Below are positions 35,075 to 44,427 of a stretch of 64,000 nt of DNA, piece after piece. The first letter of the stretch is position 1; each line of letters begins with the position of its first letter. The notes under the pieces are model-generated. The model saw only the letters and a program-made list of their open reading frames with translations. It made no database searches and was not told the DNA's origin. This DNA comes from Billgrantia bachuensis (GTDB taxonomy: Bacteria; Pseudomonadota; Gammaproteobacteria; Pseudomonadales; Halomonadaceae). Both the position numbers and the translations under genes were made by a program. The stretch covers positions 17,568 to 81,567 of the forward strand of contig NZ_JAAQTO010000047.1 in NCBI RefSeq assembly GCF_011742165.1, in the 5' to 3' direction.

Positions 35075-35557
35075 TCAGGAGCTGCGGCTCTCCTGCTCAC
35101 GCGTAAAGCGCTGCATGATGTCCAGGGTTTCCTGGCTGACGTGGTGCTCCATGCCTTCGGCATCGATGCGCGCGATACGGTCGCTGACGCCGAGGGCACG
35201 CAGGAACTGCAACACGATGGCGTGTCGCTGGTTCGACATGGCCGCCATCGCTTCCCCTTTCTCGGTCAGGAACAGCGAGCGATAGGGCTTGCTGGAGACC
35301 AACCCCAGTGACTTCAGCCGGGTCACCGTTTTCGACACCGTGGCCTGGCTGACCCCCATGCGGGCGGCGATATCCGTCGAGCGCGCCTCGCCCTGATGCT
35401 CCAACAGGTCGGCGATCAGCTCCACGTAGTCCTCGAGAAGCTCGGTTTCATGGGCATTGCGCACGGCAGCGTACTGCTGCGCATGCTGGTCGCTGGGCGG
35501 CAGGGCATCCGCCTGGCTAAGGCGATCCGGCGTTACTTCGTTCGGGGAATCGGTCAT
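35075..35557 (-). CDS. mntR: Manganese-responsive DtxR/MntR-family regulator
   Basis: A 160-aa protein: winged HTH (STDIAARMGVSQATVSKTVTRLKSLGLV, about residues 55-82) and a metal-binding/dimerisation domain with EGMEHHVSQETLD, as in proteobacterial MntR. It represses manganese uptake when Mn is ample. The ATG at 35557 gives the family length (E. coli MntR is about 155 aa); a TTG upstream is less likely. It is divergent from the Mn ABC operon across a gap with an MntR-like palindrome. Confidence 0.88.
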   Translation of the reverse strand: MTDSPNEVTPDRLSQADALPPSDQHAQQYAAVRNAHETELLEDYVELIADLLEHQGEARSTDIAARMGVSQATVSKTVTRLKSLGLVSSKPYRSLFLTEKGEAMAAMSNQRHAIVLQFLRALGVSDRIARIDAEGMEHHVSQETLDIMQRFTREQESRSS

Positions 35558-35629
35558 CGCGCCAATATAGCCAAAGTGCTCATAGGGCAGCAACCGTGCA
35601 CCGATAGAGATTTCCTACTACCCTACAAG

Positions 35630-35643
35630 TTAACCTTGGCTAA
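35630..35643. promoter_or_regulatory. Probable MntR operator
   Basis: TTAACCTTGGCTAA (complement TTAGCCAAGGTTAA) is a near-palindrome with 5 of 6 matching arm positions and resembles the inner part of the enterobacterial MntR box (TAGC, three bases, GGCTA). It lies 81 bp upstream of the Mn-binding protein gene and 73 bp upstream of mntR. Confidence 0.55.
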
Positions 35644-35723
35644 AATACTAGCTGTGCACTTAGAAACTCACTGTAACGAAACAACCTACATACAACGGCC
35701 CTGACGTCAGAGGAGAGTGACCG

Positions 35724-36635
35724 ATGCCGGTTCCCAAGGGACTGATGCTGCTCAGCGCCCTCGCGCTAGCCCTGCCGACCATCACCCATGCCGAGGAGTC
35801 TCCGCTCAGGGTGGCGGCCACCTTTTCCGTGCTGGGGGACCTGGTGCGCGAGGTCGCGGGCGATGACGCCGAGGTGGAGATACTGACCCCCGTCGGCGCG
35901 GAAGTGCACGAGTGGGAGCTGGTGCCGAGCAACTTCATCGCGCTCGAGAAGGCCGATGTAGTGTTCTACAACGGCTATGGCCTCGAGCAGTGGATCGGCC
36001 AGGTCGAATCCACGGTGGGTGACGGCGTGCCGCTGGTCGCCCTGGCCGAAGAGAGCGGCTACGCCACCCAGCCGATCGCCACCGGCGACTTCGCCGGCGA
36101 GTCCGACCCGCACATGTGGATGGACCCGCGCGCCGCTGCCGAATACGCCCGGGTGATCGCCGAAACCCTTGCCGAGGCCAGGCCGGACGCTGCCGAGGCT
36201 TTCCAGGAGCGCGCCGAGGCGCTGGAGGAGTCGCTGCACGCCCTGCACGACGAACTTACTCAGACCCTCGCCGACCTTCCCCAGGAGCAGCGCCTGCTCA
36301 TCACCAGCGAAGCGGCCTTCCTCTACTTCGCCGACGCCTTCGGTTTCGAGCACGACGGCATCTGGGGCAACAATGCCGAGCAGGAGGGCTCGCCGAATCA
36401 GGTCATGCGCATCGTCGACAAGATCGAGGAGCGCCAGCCGGCCGCCATCTTCTGGGAGAGCACCATTTCCGATCGCCACGTGCGCAGCGTTGCCAGCGAG
36501 ACCCAGGTTGAGATCGCCGGCCCGCTCTACGTCGATTCCCTCAGCGAGCCGGACGGTGAGGCACCGGACTATGCCGGCATGCTGCGTCACAACGTCCAGC
36601 TACTGCTCGACAACCTGGGAGGTGAACATGATTGA
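35724..36635 (+). CDS. Manganese ABC transporter substrate-binding protein
   Basis: A 303-aa cluster A-I binding protein with a signal peptide (residues 1-23). Likely ligands His62 (EVHEWE), His130 (DPHMWMDP), Glu196 (TSEAAFLYF) and Asp271 (YVDSL): the His/His/Glu/Asp set is the manganese (or iron) type, unlike the zinc protein at 17370, which has His at the third position. No His-rich loop. It starts an operon of binding protein, ATPase and permease facing mntR. Confidence 0.9.
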   Translation: MPVPKGLMLLSALALALPTITHAEESPLRVAATFSVLGDLVREVAGDDAEVEILTPVGAEVHEWELVPSNFIALEKADVVFYNGYGLEQWIGQVESTVGDGVPLVALAEESGYATQPIATGDFAGESDPHMWMDPRAAAEYARVIAETLAEARPDAAEAFQERAEALEESLHALHDELTQTLADLPQEQRLLITSEAAFLYFADAFGFEHDGIWGNNAEQEGSPNQVMRIVDKIEERQPAAIFWESTISDRHVRSVASETQVEIAGPLYVDSLSEPDGEAPDYAGMLRHNVQLLLDNLGGEHD

Positions 36636-37416
36636 CCCCGTTCCGGCGTTGCAGGCGCGTCGGCTCTGCGCGGCCTACCACCAGCAGACCGTGCTCGAGG
36701 ACATCACCCTGTCGCTGCCCCAAGGGCAGTGGACGGCCATTGTCGGCCCCAACGGCGCCGGCAAGTCGAGCCTGCTCAACCTGGTGATCGGCAGCCTTGC
36801 GCCGCTGCGTGGCGAACTGCGGATTCTCGGCAAGAGCCCCGCCTCTCAGCGCCGGGCCGGCAACATCGCCTACATGGCCCAGCAGGAGCACATGGAGTGG
36901 GACTTCCCTATTTCGGTACGCGACACGGTGCTGACCGGCCGCTACGGCCTGATGCGCCATGACCCGCTGTGGCAGCGCCTGGTGCCCCGGCACTGGGCCA
37001 ACCCCAGCCATCGGCAGGCCGTTGAGGCCGCCCTGGAGGCCGTGGACATGGCGGATTACGCTGCACGCCCCATCGGGGCGCTGTCCGGCGGGCAGAAGAA
37101 GCGCGTGATGCTGGCGCGCGCCCTGGCCCAGCAGGCCAGGATTCTGCTGCTCGACGAGCCTCTGGCGGGCGTGGACCCGCCCAGCGAGGCGTTGATTCTC
37201 GCCACCCTCGAACGCGAGCGCAGCGCCGGGCGCACCGTCATCATGGTGACCCATGACATGCCGAGCGCACGCGTCCATGCCGACAATGTGCTACTGATCA
37301 ACCGTACGCTGGTCGGCATGGGCACGCCGGACGAGATGCTCAGCGACGCCATGCTGGCACGCCTGGCGGTAGGAGCGCCCGAAGCCAGGCATGGAGGCAC
37401 CCGTGTCGCAGCTTGA
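36628..37416 (+). CDS. Manganese ABC transporter ATP-binding protein
   Basis: A 262-aa ABC ATPase with Walker A GPNGAGKSS (about residues 38-46), signature LSGGQKKRV (about 152-160), Walker B ILLLDEPLAGVD and H-loop VTHDM. The start overlaps the binding-protein gene by 8 nt and its end overlaps the permease gene. The metal is assigned from the adjacent mntR and the Glu ligand of the binding protein. Confidence 0.9.
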   Translation: MIDPVPALQARRLCAAYHQQTVLEDITLSLPQGQWTAIVGPNGAGKSSLLNLVIGSLAPLRGELRILGKSPASQRRAGNIAYMAQQEHMEWDFPISVRDTVLTGRYGLMRHDPLWQRLVPRHWANPSHRQAVEAALEAVDMADYAARPIGALSGGQKKRVMLARALAQQARILLLDEPLAGVDPPSEALILATLERERSAGRTVIMVTHDMPSARVHADNVLLINRTLVGMGTPDEMLSDAMLARLAVGAPEARHGGTRVAA

Positions 37417-38335
37417 GCCTTTCGCTTTGGGCGTGATCGATGCCCTGACCGCGCTGCTGATGATGGCGGTCAACCTGCTGCCGGAGAACCTGGCCGCCCC
37501 CTTCGAATACCGCTTCATGCAGCGCGCCCTGCTCACCTCGGTACTGGTGGGAGCGATCTGCGGGCTACTCTCCTGCTATGTGGTGCTCAAGCGCTGGTCG
37601 CTGCTGGGTGATGCCATCTCCCATGCGGTGCTGCCCGGCGTGGCCGTCGCCTACCTGCTGGGCTGGCCGTTCTTCATCGGCGCTTTCGTCACCGGTGCGC
37701 TGACCTCGCTGGGCATCGGTGCCATCGAGCGCCATACCCGCATCAAGTCGGATGCGGCCATGGGGCTGATGTTTACGGCCGCTTTTGCGCTGGGCATCGT
37801 GATCATCAGCAAGATCGCCACCAGCACCCACCTGATGCATATCCTGTTCGGCAACGTGCTGGGCGTGAAGACCTCGGCGCTGCTGCTGACCCTACTGGCC
37901 AGCCTGGTGGCACTGCTGGCGATCTGGCTGGCCTATCGCCCGCTGCTGCTCTATACCTTCGACCCACAGCAGGCCCAGGCGCTGGGGTTCAATACCGGCG
38001 CCATCCACTACGGGCTGATCATGCTGCTGACGCTGACCATCGTCGCCAGCCTTGAAACAGTGGGCATCATCCTGGTGGTGGCGATGCTGATCACCCCCGG
38101 CGCCACGGCGCACCTGCTCACCGACCGCTTCACCACCATGCTGGCCATTTCGGTTGCCGTCGGCGTGACCTCCGCCGTGGTGGGGCTGATGCTCTCGGTG
38201 TCGCTGGATGTCGCCTCGGGCGGCACCATCGTGCTGGTGGCCTCGAGCCTGTTCCTCGTCGCCCTGCTGGCCGCCCCCAGGCATGGGCTGGTGGCCCGCC
38301 ATTGGCGGCGCTGGCGGCTCAACGCTCAGGCATGA
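37391..38335 (+). CDS. Manganese ABC transporter permease
   Basis: A 314-aa ABC-3 family permease with about eight to nine helices and the family segment LKRWSLLGDAISHAVLPGVAVAYL (about residues 64-87). The start overlaps the ATPase gene; an ATG at 37391 is used, though GTG codons a few residues on are possible. It completes the Mn importer and converges with the EamA gene. Confidence 0.88.
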   Translation: MEAPVSQLEPFALGVIDALTALLMMAVNLLPENLAAPFEYRFMQRALLTSVLVGAICGLLSCYVVLKRWSLLGDAISHAVLPGVAVAYLLGWPFFIGAFVTGALTSLGIGAIERHTRIKSDAAMGLMFTAAFALGIVIISKIATSTHLMHILFGNVLGVKTSALLLTLLASLVALLAIWLAYRPLLLYTFDPQQAQALGFNTGAIHYGLIMLLTLTIVASLETVGIILVVAMLITPGATAHLLTDRFTTMLAISVAVGVTSAVVGLMLSVSLDVASGGTIVLVASSLFLVALLAAPRHGLVARHWRRWRLNAQA

Positions 38336-38353
38336 TTAGGCTTAGTAAGAAAA

Positions 38354-39229
38354 CTAGGAGGTCGGGCGGCGCTTCAGGGTCGTCCGACGATCGTGATAGG
38401 CGATCGCCAGGCCGCTGCCGATGATCAGCGTACTGCCGACGAAGACCCATACGTCGGGCATCTCGCCCCAGAACCACCAGCCCAGCAGCACCGCCCACAG
38501 CATGGCGGTGTAGTCGAAAGGCGCTGCGATGGCCGCCGGCGCATGACGAAAGGCTAGGGTGATGAAAGCCGTGGCCCCAACCCCGATGATTCCCGCCCCG
38601 AGGAAACCCAACCAATGCCAGGGGTGGGGGTTTTGCCATACCCACGGCAGCGTCACGGCGGTCAGCAGCATCGGTACCAGCGTCATGTAGAAGACCATCG
38701 CCCAGAGATGCTCGCGTGCACCGTAACGCCGCGCAGTGATCATCATCAGCGCATAGAAGACGGCCGCCGCCAACAGCGACAGCGCCCCGGGATGAAAGGC
38801 GTCGCCGCCGGGGCGCACCACCACCAGTACCCCCACGAAGCCCAGCACGGACGCCGCCAGCACCGGGGGATCGATCTTCTCGCCCAGCAGCGGTACCGAC
38901 AGCAGCGTGACGAACAGCGGGGCGACGAAGGCGATCGCCGTGGCCTCGGCCAGGGGCAGCAGCGTCAGGCCGAGCACGAAGAAGAACATGGTGCCGGTGT
39001 AGATCAGGCCACGTACCAGATGCACCACGGGGCGACGGGTTCGCAGCTTGGTGAGCCCTCCACCGAAGTGGGCCAGCAGCGCGATCAGCGGCAGCGAGAC
39101 CAGGGTACGGAAGAAGATGATCTGCAGCGGCGAATGCACCTCGCCCAGCCACTTGGCGATGGCGTCGCCGATGGCGAGGCACAGCACACCGGCACACATG
39201 TACAAAATGCCCCGCAACGACGGCGACAT
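38354..39229 (-). CDS. EamA-family (DMT superfamily) membrane transporter
   Basis: A 291-aa protein with ten predicted helices in two EamA repeats (about residues 8-140 and 150-280). DMT proteins of this type export amino acids or other metabolites; the substrate is unknown. The ATG at 39229 has GGAGGT 4 nt upstream, better than the in-frame start 48 bp earlier. Confidence 0.85.
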   Translation of the reverse strand: MSPSLRGILYMCAGVLCLAIGDAIAKWLGEVHSPLQIIFFRTLVSLPLIALLAHFGGGLTKLRTRRPVVHLVRGLIYTGTMFFFVLGLTLLPLAEATAIAFVAPLFVTLLSVPLLGEKIDPPVLAASVLGFVGVLVVVRPGGDAFHPGALSLLAAAVFYALMMITARRYGAREHLWAMVFYMTLVPMLLTAVTLPWVWQNPHPWHWLGFLGAGIIGVGATAFITLAFRHAPAAIAAPFDYTAMLWAVLLGWWFWGEMPDVWVFVGSTLIIGSGLAIAYHDRRTTLKRRPTS

Positions 39230-39414
39230 ACCTACCTCCCTGCTGGCCTGCACCTTATCGGTGCAAGAAATCGACACCCTAACATAGCGGACTCAGGGGG
39301 CCCGGGCCATGGCAATAACGCTCCCGCTGAGTTTCAGGAGCGACCAGCACCAGGCCTGGCACAGGGTTGAAGGGAAGGAGTAAGGTACAAACTGTGCCTG
39401 GAGGGAACACGACC

Positions 39415-40401
39415 ATGACGGATCATTCGGTTCACGACCTGGATACTTGCCTGGAGAGAAGCCTGGAGAGCGGCCCAGCCGAACGCTTGCATCAGTCGGA
39501 ATTGACCCGCAGGGCGCTGCGCCTGGCGCCCGAGGATGGCTTCTTCCGCTCCGCCATCGCGCCGCTGACGCTGATTCGCGTCAGCGAGACGACGGCCCCC
39601 ATGCCATGCGTCACCGAGCCCAGCCTATTCGTGGCGATACAGGGCCGCAAGCGCATGGAACTGGCCGGTCAGCCGTTCATCTACGACCCGCTGCACTACC
39701 TGGTCGTTTCCCTCGCCCTGCCGGTCACTGGTCAGATCATCGAGGCCAGCCCGCAGGTACCCTACCTGTGTGCGCGGCTCGACATCGATCTCGCCATGCT
39801 CGGTGAGCTGCTCCTGGAGCACGATCCGGGCGAGCCGGCAAACGACAGCGAAGAGCGCCGCGGCCTGTTCGTCGCGCGCATGTCCGACTCGATGACCGAT
39901 GCGGTGCTGCGCCTGGTGCGCCTGCTGGATACGCCTCACGACATTCCCGCGCTGGCACCGCTGATACTGCGCGAGATTCATTACCGGGTACTGTGCGGCG
40001 AATTGGGACACCGCTTGCGCGATCTCGCGGGCATCAATGGGCAGAGCAGGTCCATCGTCGAGGTCATCCAGCTGCTCAAGACGCGCTACGCCGAGCCACT
40101 GCGCATCGAGGACCTGGCCGCGACGGTGCATATGAGCCCGTCCACCCTCCATCATCGCTTCAAGGACCTGACCTCGATGTCGCCGCTGCAGTTCCAGAAG
40201 CAACTGCGCCTGCACGAGGCACGCCGGCTGATGCTGAGCGAAGGGGTAAACGCTTCGACGGCCAGCCATCGGGTCGGCTACAACAGCCCGTCTCAATTCA
40301 GTCGCGAATATCGTCGCCTGTTCGGCGCGCCGCCCAACCAGGAAATTGCCCAGCAGCGAGAAGTGCTCACAGGGAACCTGCTGGCCAGCCCCGCGTGGTA
40401 G
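39415..40401 (+). CDS. AraC-family transcriptional regulator with AraC_N (cupin-like) domain
   Basis: A 328-aa protein: N-terminal AraC_N domain (about residues 45-190, PLTLIRVSETTAPMPCVTEPSLFVAIQGRKRM) and a C-terminal HTH pair (IEDLAATVHMSPSTLHHRFKDLTSMSPLQFQKQ; ASHRVGYNSPSQFSREYRRLFGAPP). Regulators of this subgroup often sit beside aldehyde or alcohol oxidoreductase genes. It is convergent with the xdhC-iorBA cluster, which it may regulate. GAGGG precedes the ATG. Confidence 0.85.
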   Translation: MTDHSVHDLDTCLERSLESGPAERLHQSELTRRALRLAPEDGFFRSAIAPLTLIRVSETTAPMPCVTEPSLFVAIQGRKRMELAGQPFIYDPLHYLVVSLALPVTGQIIEASPQVPYLCARLDIDLAMLGELLLEHDPGEPANDSEERRGLFVARMSDSMTDAVLRLVRLLDTPHDIPALAPLILREIHYRVLCGELGHRLRDLAGINGQSRSIVEVIQLLKTRYAEPLRIEDLAATVHMSPSTLHHRFKDLTSMSPLQFQKQLRLHEARRLMLSEGVNASTASHRVGYNSPSQFSREYRRLFGAPPNQEIAQQREVLTGNLLASPAW

Positions 40402-40413
40402 AACTCGGAGCCG

Positions 40414-41397
40414 CTAGCGCGGCTTGCCATGGTAGACGCGTACGATATCGGCCATGACCGCCAGGGCGATCTCGGCGGGCGTCTTGCTGCCGATATCGAG
40501 GCCGATCGGCATATGGATGCGCGCGATCTCCTCGCTGCTGAGCCCACCCGAGCGCAACAGGCGTTCGGCGCGTGCCGCGGAGGTCCGGCGCGAGCCCATC
40601 GCGCCGATATAGAAGGCCGGCGTGCGCACCGCTTCGATCATGGCCAGGTCATCGATACGCGGATCGTGGGTCAGCGCCACCACCGCCGTCGAAGCGTGGC
40701 AGCCTTCGCTGGCGAGATACCTCGACGGCAGCACCGGGCGTAGCTCGACACCCGCGACCGGGAAGCCCCCGATCTCCTCCTCGCGCGGGTCGCAGACCAC
40801 GACCTCGAAGCCCAGTGTGCGGGCGAACTCGGCGCACGCGACCGAGACCGGCGACACGCCCGCGATGACCAGCCTCAGCGACGGGCCTATGCGGATTCGC
40901 ACACGTTCGCCCTGGCGCTCGACGCGAGGCCGCTCCTGATCGCGGCTGTCACGCGGCGGGGCCTCGGTCAACAGGTCGGCCTCGCCCGTGGTCAGGTCGA
41001 CCATGCGAATCAAACGCTGCTGGCCATGCAGCGCCTCCTGCAGCGCGGCCAGGTGCTGCCATGTGCCCGGCATTGCCGGCAGGCGCTCGATCAGCACCTC
41101 GAGGATGCCACCACAGGGCAACTTCAGGCGCTGCTGATCGTTCGGCGATTCGCCGTAACGAATCACCTGCCAGGGCGCTCGGAAATCGCCGGCCTCAAGC
41201 CGCGACAGGAAGTCCTCCTCGACACAGCCTCCCGAGAGCGAGCCGGCATGACGCCCGTCCCGACGCGCCACCAGCAGCGACCCCGGTGCACGGGGAGACG
41301 AGCCATAGGTCGCCAGTACCGTGCACAGCCACACGGTTTCGCCAGCACGCCTCCAGCGCAAGCCGCTCTCAATCACTTCGAGGTCGAGATGTTGCAT
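40414..41397 (-). CDS. XdhC/CoxI-family molybdenum-cofactor maturation protein
   Basis: A 327-aa protein with an N-terminal XdhC_CoxI region (LATYGSSPRAPGSLLVARRDGRHAGSLSGGCVEEDF) and a C-terminal Rossmann domain (LVIAGVSPVSVACAEFARTLGFEVVVCDPR ... YIGAMGSRRT). XdhC proteins bind Moco, aid its sulfuration and insert it into molybdenum hydroxylases. It is the last gene of the minus-strand cluster with the two oxidoreductase subunits, 4 bp after the large subunit stop. ATG at 41397. Confidence 0.88.
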   Translation of the reverse strand: MQHLDLEVIESGLRWRRAGETVWLCTVLATYGSSPRAPGSLLVARRDGRHAGSLSGGCVEEDFLSRLEAGDFRAPWQVIRYGESPNDQQRLKLPCGGILEVLIERLPAMPGTWQHLAALQEALHGQQRLIRMVDLTTGEADLLTEAPPRDSRDQERPRVERQGERVRIRIGPSLRLVIAGVSPVSVACAEFARTLGFEVVVCDPREEEIGGFPVAGVELRPVLPSRYLASEGCHASTAVVALTHDPRIDDLAMIEAVRTPAFYIGAMGSRRTSAARAERLLRSGGLSSEEIARIHMPIGLDIGSKTPAEIALAVMADIVRVYHGKPR

Positions 41398-41401
41398 GGG
41401 G

Positions 41402-43657
41402 CTAGACCGGGAGTCGTCGGGGGAACGGCATCTTGCGCAACCGCTCGCCGCTCGCATCGAAGAGCGCATTGGCCACGGCCGGGGCAAGCGGTGGTACACC
41501 CGGTTCGCCAACCCCGGTAGGAGCTTCGGTCGACGGCACGATGTGCACCTCTACCGTCGGCATCTCATTGATGCGCAACACTTCATAGTCGTTGAAGTTG
41601 GATTGCTGCACGACCCCCTCTTCCAGGGTGATCTCGCCATGCAGCGCGGCCGCCAGAGCGAAGCCGATCCCGCCCTCCATTTGCGCCACGATCACGTCCG
41701 GATTGACGGCGACCCCACAATCCACCGCACACACGACCCGGTCGACACGATAGCTGCCGTCCTCCTCGACCGTGACCTCGGCGACCTGCGCAACGAAGGA
41801 GCTGAAGGACTCGTGCACGGCGACTCCTCGGCCGCGCCGCTGCCCATCGCTACCGGGCTCGAGCGGCTGGTCCCAGCCGGCCTTCTCCGCCACCAGGTCC
41901 AGTACGCCGCGGTGGCGAGGATGCTTGCTCAGCAGCGCGCGGCGGAACGCCACGGGATCCTGCTCGGCAGCCACCGCCGCCTCATCGATCAGGCACTCCG
42001 TCGAGAACGCAGTATGCGTATGCCCCACCGAGCGCCACCACTGGATTGGCACGCCGATATCCTCCGGTGTATGCAGCTCCACCTGCAGATTGGGCACATC
42101 GTAGGCGAGGTTCGCCACGCCTTCGACCGAGGTCGCGTCTACCCCGTTCTCCACCATGAAGGACTCCATGGCGGTGCCCATCATGATCGACTGGCCGACC
42201 AGGCGTTGATGCCAGGCGACCAACTGGCCGTCGGCATCGAGTGCCAGTCGCCCGCGGTGGAAGTTCATCGGCCGGTAATAACCGCCGCGGGTATCATCCT
42301 CACGCATCCAGACCAGCTTGACCGGCGCCTCGATACCCTGCTCCCGCGCGGCCATGGCGATCGAGACCGCCTCCAGCACGAAATCAGAGTGCGGGTTGGC
42401 ACGCCGCCCGAAGCTGCCGCCGGCATACAGCTGGGTCAGGCTGACGTTCTCCGGGGCGATGCCCAGCAGCTGTGCCACCAACTGCTGGTCCATCGATTGC
42501 CACTGTTCGCCGTTCCAGATATCGCAACGCTCGTCGCCCAGCTCGACCAGGCAGTTCATCGGTTCCATGGCCGCGTGCGCGAGGTAGGGAAACTCGTAAT
42601 CGGCTTCGATCAGGGTTGCCGGCTCGGCAAGCGCAGCGGCCACATCGCCGTTTTGGGTTGCCATCGCCCCTTCCTGCCCGGCCAGTTCGCGATAGCGCGC
42701 CATGATCTCGTCGCTGCCGAGCGAGAAGGCCTGGCTGTCGTCCCACTCTATCTCCAGCGCATCGCGCCCGCGGCTCGCCGCCCAGGTGTTTTCCGCCAGC
42801 ACCGCCACGCCCTCGAAGCGATGTGGGCCGCCGGCAAACTGCACCACATCGACCACGCCGGGCACCTCCCTGGCCTTGGTGTCGTCGAAGCTCGTCACGC
42901 GGGCACCGAAGCGACGCGGATGCGCCGCCACCGCTATCAGCATGCCGGGGAGGGTGAAGTCCTGGGTAAAGACGGCGCTGCCGTCGGTCTTGCCGGCACT
43001 GTCCGTGCGCGGCGTGTTCAACGACCCGATCAGGGTGAAATCCTCGGGATCCTTGAGCGTCACCTCCTGCGGTACCGGCAGTTCGGCGGCGGCCTCGGCA
43101 AGCTCGCCGAAGCCCGCCTCGCGTCCCGATGCTTCATGCCGCACCACGCCCTGGCTGACGCCGATCTCCTCGGCCGAGACGCCCCACCGTTCGGCGGCCG
43201 CCGCCACCAGCATGGCGCGGGCCGTGGCACCGGCCGTGCGCATCTGTTCGTAGGAGTTGGCGATGGCCGTGCTGCCCCCGGTGCCCTGCAGGCCAAAGGC
43301 CAGGTTCTTGTAGCGCTCGGTATCCGCGGGGGCACCTTCCACTCTCACTCGGCTCCAGTCCGCGTCCAGCTCCTCGGCCACCAGGGTGGCGAGCCCGGTA
43401 TAGGTGCCCTGCCCCATCTCCAGATGCTTGGCCAGGACGATGACGGTACCGTCAGCGGCAATCCGCACGAAGGCGTTGGGCTCGAAGTCGGCCTCCGCGC
43501 CTTCTTGCGCGTCGGCCCGGCTGCCATTCAGGACCAGCGGCGCCAGGTAGAGCCCCAGCACTAGGCCGGCGGACCCTTGCAGGAAACGACGCCGGCTGAC
43601 GTTGACGACACCCCCGGCTGCCTGCGCGGGCGCCGGCACATGCTTGAGAATTCCCAT
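41402..43657 (-). CDS. iorB: Molybdenum hydroxylase large subunit (isoquinoline 1-oxidoreductase beta / aldehyde dehydrogenase type)
   Basis: A 751-aa protein with a twin-arginine signal (NVSRRRFLQGSAGLVLG, about residues 19-35), so it is probably periplasmic or membrane-facing. Moco-binding segments include KHLEMGQGTYTGLATLVAEEL, LYAGGSFGRRANPHSDF and EPGVPPLAPAVANALFD; the GVGEPG Glu is the likely catalytic base. The enzyme hydroxylates N-heterocycles or oxidises aldehydes. It pairs with the 2x[2Fe-2S] small subunit 11 bp upstream; there is no separate FAD subunit, as in IorAB. AAGGAG lies 7 nt before the ATG at 43657. Confidence 0.9.
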   Translation of the reverse strand: MGILKHVPAPAQAAGGVVNVSRRRFLQGSAGLVLGLYLAPLVLNGSRADAQEGAEADFEPNAFVRIAADGTVIVLAKHLEMGQGTYTGLATLVAEELDADWSRVRVEGAPADTERYKNLAFGLQGTGGSTAIANSYEQMRTAGATARAMLVAAAAERWGVSAEEIGVSQGVVRHEASGREAGFGELAEAAAELPVPQEVTLKDPEDFTLIGSLNTPRTDSAGKTDGSAVFTQDFTLPGMLIAVAAHPRRFGARVTSFDDTKAREVPGVVDVVQFAGGPHRFEGVAVLAENTWAASRGRDALEIEWDDSQAFSLGSDEIMARYRELAGQEGAMATQNGDVAAALAEPATLIEADYEFPYLAHAAMEPMNCLVELGDERCDIWNGEQWQSMDQQLVAQLLGIAPENVSLTQLYAGGSFGRRANPHSDFVLEAVSIAMAAREQGIEAPVKLVWMREDDTRGGYYRPMNFHRGRLALDADGQLVAWHQRLVGQSIMMGTAMESFMVENGVDATSVEGVANLAYDVPNLQVELHTPEDIGVPIQWWRSVGHTHTAFSTECLIDEAAVAAEQDPVAFRRALLSKHPRHRGVLDLVAEKAGWDQPLEPGSDGQRRGRGVAVHESFSSFVAQVAEVTVEEDGSYRVDRVVCAVDCGVAVNPDVIVAQMEGGIGFALAAALHGEITLEEGVVQQSNFNDYEVLRINEMPTVEVHIVPSTEAPTGVGEPGVPPLAPAVANALFDASGERLRKMPFPRRLPV

Positions 43658-43668
43658 CACAACACTCC

Positions 43669-44127
43669 TTAGGCCAGGTTCTCGGCGGCGTCATGGATCG
43701 CGGCGCGAATGCGAACGTAGGTCGCACAGCGGCAGATATTGCCGCTCATCGCGGAATCGATATCGTCATCGCTGGGTTCGGCATTGTCGCGTAGCAGGGC
43801 CACGGCTGACATGATCTGGCCGGACTGGCAATACCCGCACTGCACCACGTCGTGCTGGCGCCACGCCTCCCGCACGACCTTGCCGACGCGATCCTCGCCG
43901 ATCGCCTCGATGGTCGTTACCTCCTTGCCGGCGGCGGCGGAAACGGGCGTGACGCACGAGCGGATCGCTTGCCCGTCGAGGTGCACGGTACAGGCCCCGC
44001 ACAGGGACATGCCGCAGCCGTATTTGGTCCCGGTCAGGTTCGCGACATCCCGCAAGGCCCAGAGCAGCGGTATGTCATCGGGAACGTCAAACTGATGGGA
44101 TTCACCATTGATGGTCAGGGTCGCCAT
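43669..44127 (-). CDS. iorA: Molybdenum hydroxylase [2Fe-2S] small subunit (isoquinoline 1-oxidoreductase alpha type)
   Basis: A 152-aa protein with a plant-type cluster motif [15 protein letters not shown] (about residues 41-55) plus a further Cys in RSC, and the second cluster motif CGYCQSGQ with CRC (about 98-140). It passes electrons from the Moco subunit to an external acceptor, probably a cytochrome, since no FAD subunit is encoded. GAGGA precedes the ATG at 44127. It is the first gene of the cluster. Confidence 0.92.
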   Translation of the reverse strand: MATLTINGESHQFDVPDDIPLLWALRDVANLTGTKYGCGMSLCGACTVHLDGQAIRSCVTPVSAAAGKEVTTIEAIGEDRVGKVVREAWRQHDVVQCGYCQSGQIMSAVALLRDNAEPSDDDIDSAMSGNICRCATYVRIRAAIHDAAENLA

Positions 44128-44427
44128 GGGATTCCTCATGCTTTTTTGGTTATAGGCAGCGACGCTGGGTGGCAATGCACCACGTCACTGCCGCCTCGAT
44201 ACTCGAGGCTACGCCTGAGTATAGAAAGGCCGCTTTCATGAGGATTAGTCCATTAATGGCGAATCGTTGCCTGATCCTGTCGCGACAGAGCCGAGCATGG
44301 CCGACGCCTTCTCGACGCATCGACGGATGGATGATTTGCCATGTCCTTTACATGTTATGTTATATAGTCTCTTTTTCAGGCACACCCATCGTTCGTCTTC
44401 ACCAAATTCTGCAAGGAAGATCCTGTA
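44128..44427. other. Divergent control region between iorA and the Opp-type importer
   Basis: 300 bp without a gene. A Zur-like box lies at 44353-44367. A short hairpin GAAAG GCCG CTTTC occurs around 44225-44238. Promoters for both directions are presumably here. Confidence 0.6.
44353..44367. promoter_or_regulatory. Zur-like box upstream of the Opp/Nik-type ABC importer
   Basis: TGTTATGTTATATAG shares its first 13 bases with the box at 15529 and matches the left half of the Zur consensus. It lies 60 bp upstream of the binding-protein start. Confidence 0.65.

Noticed and set aside
41321..43564. 747-codon plus-strand open frame over the molybdenum hydroxylase gene
   Set aside because: Antisense shadow; the minus-strand frame has Moco and Tat motifs.
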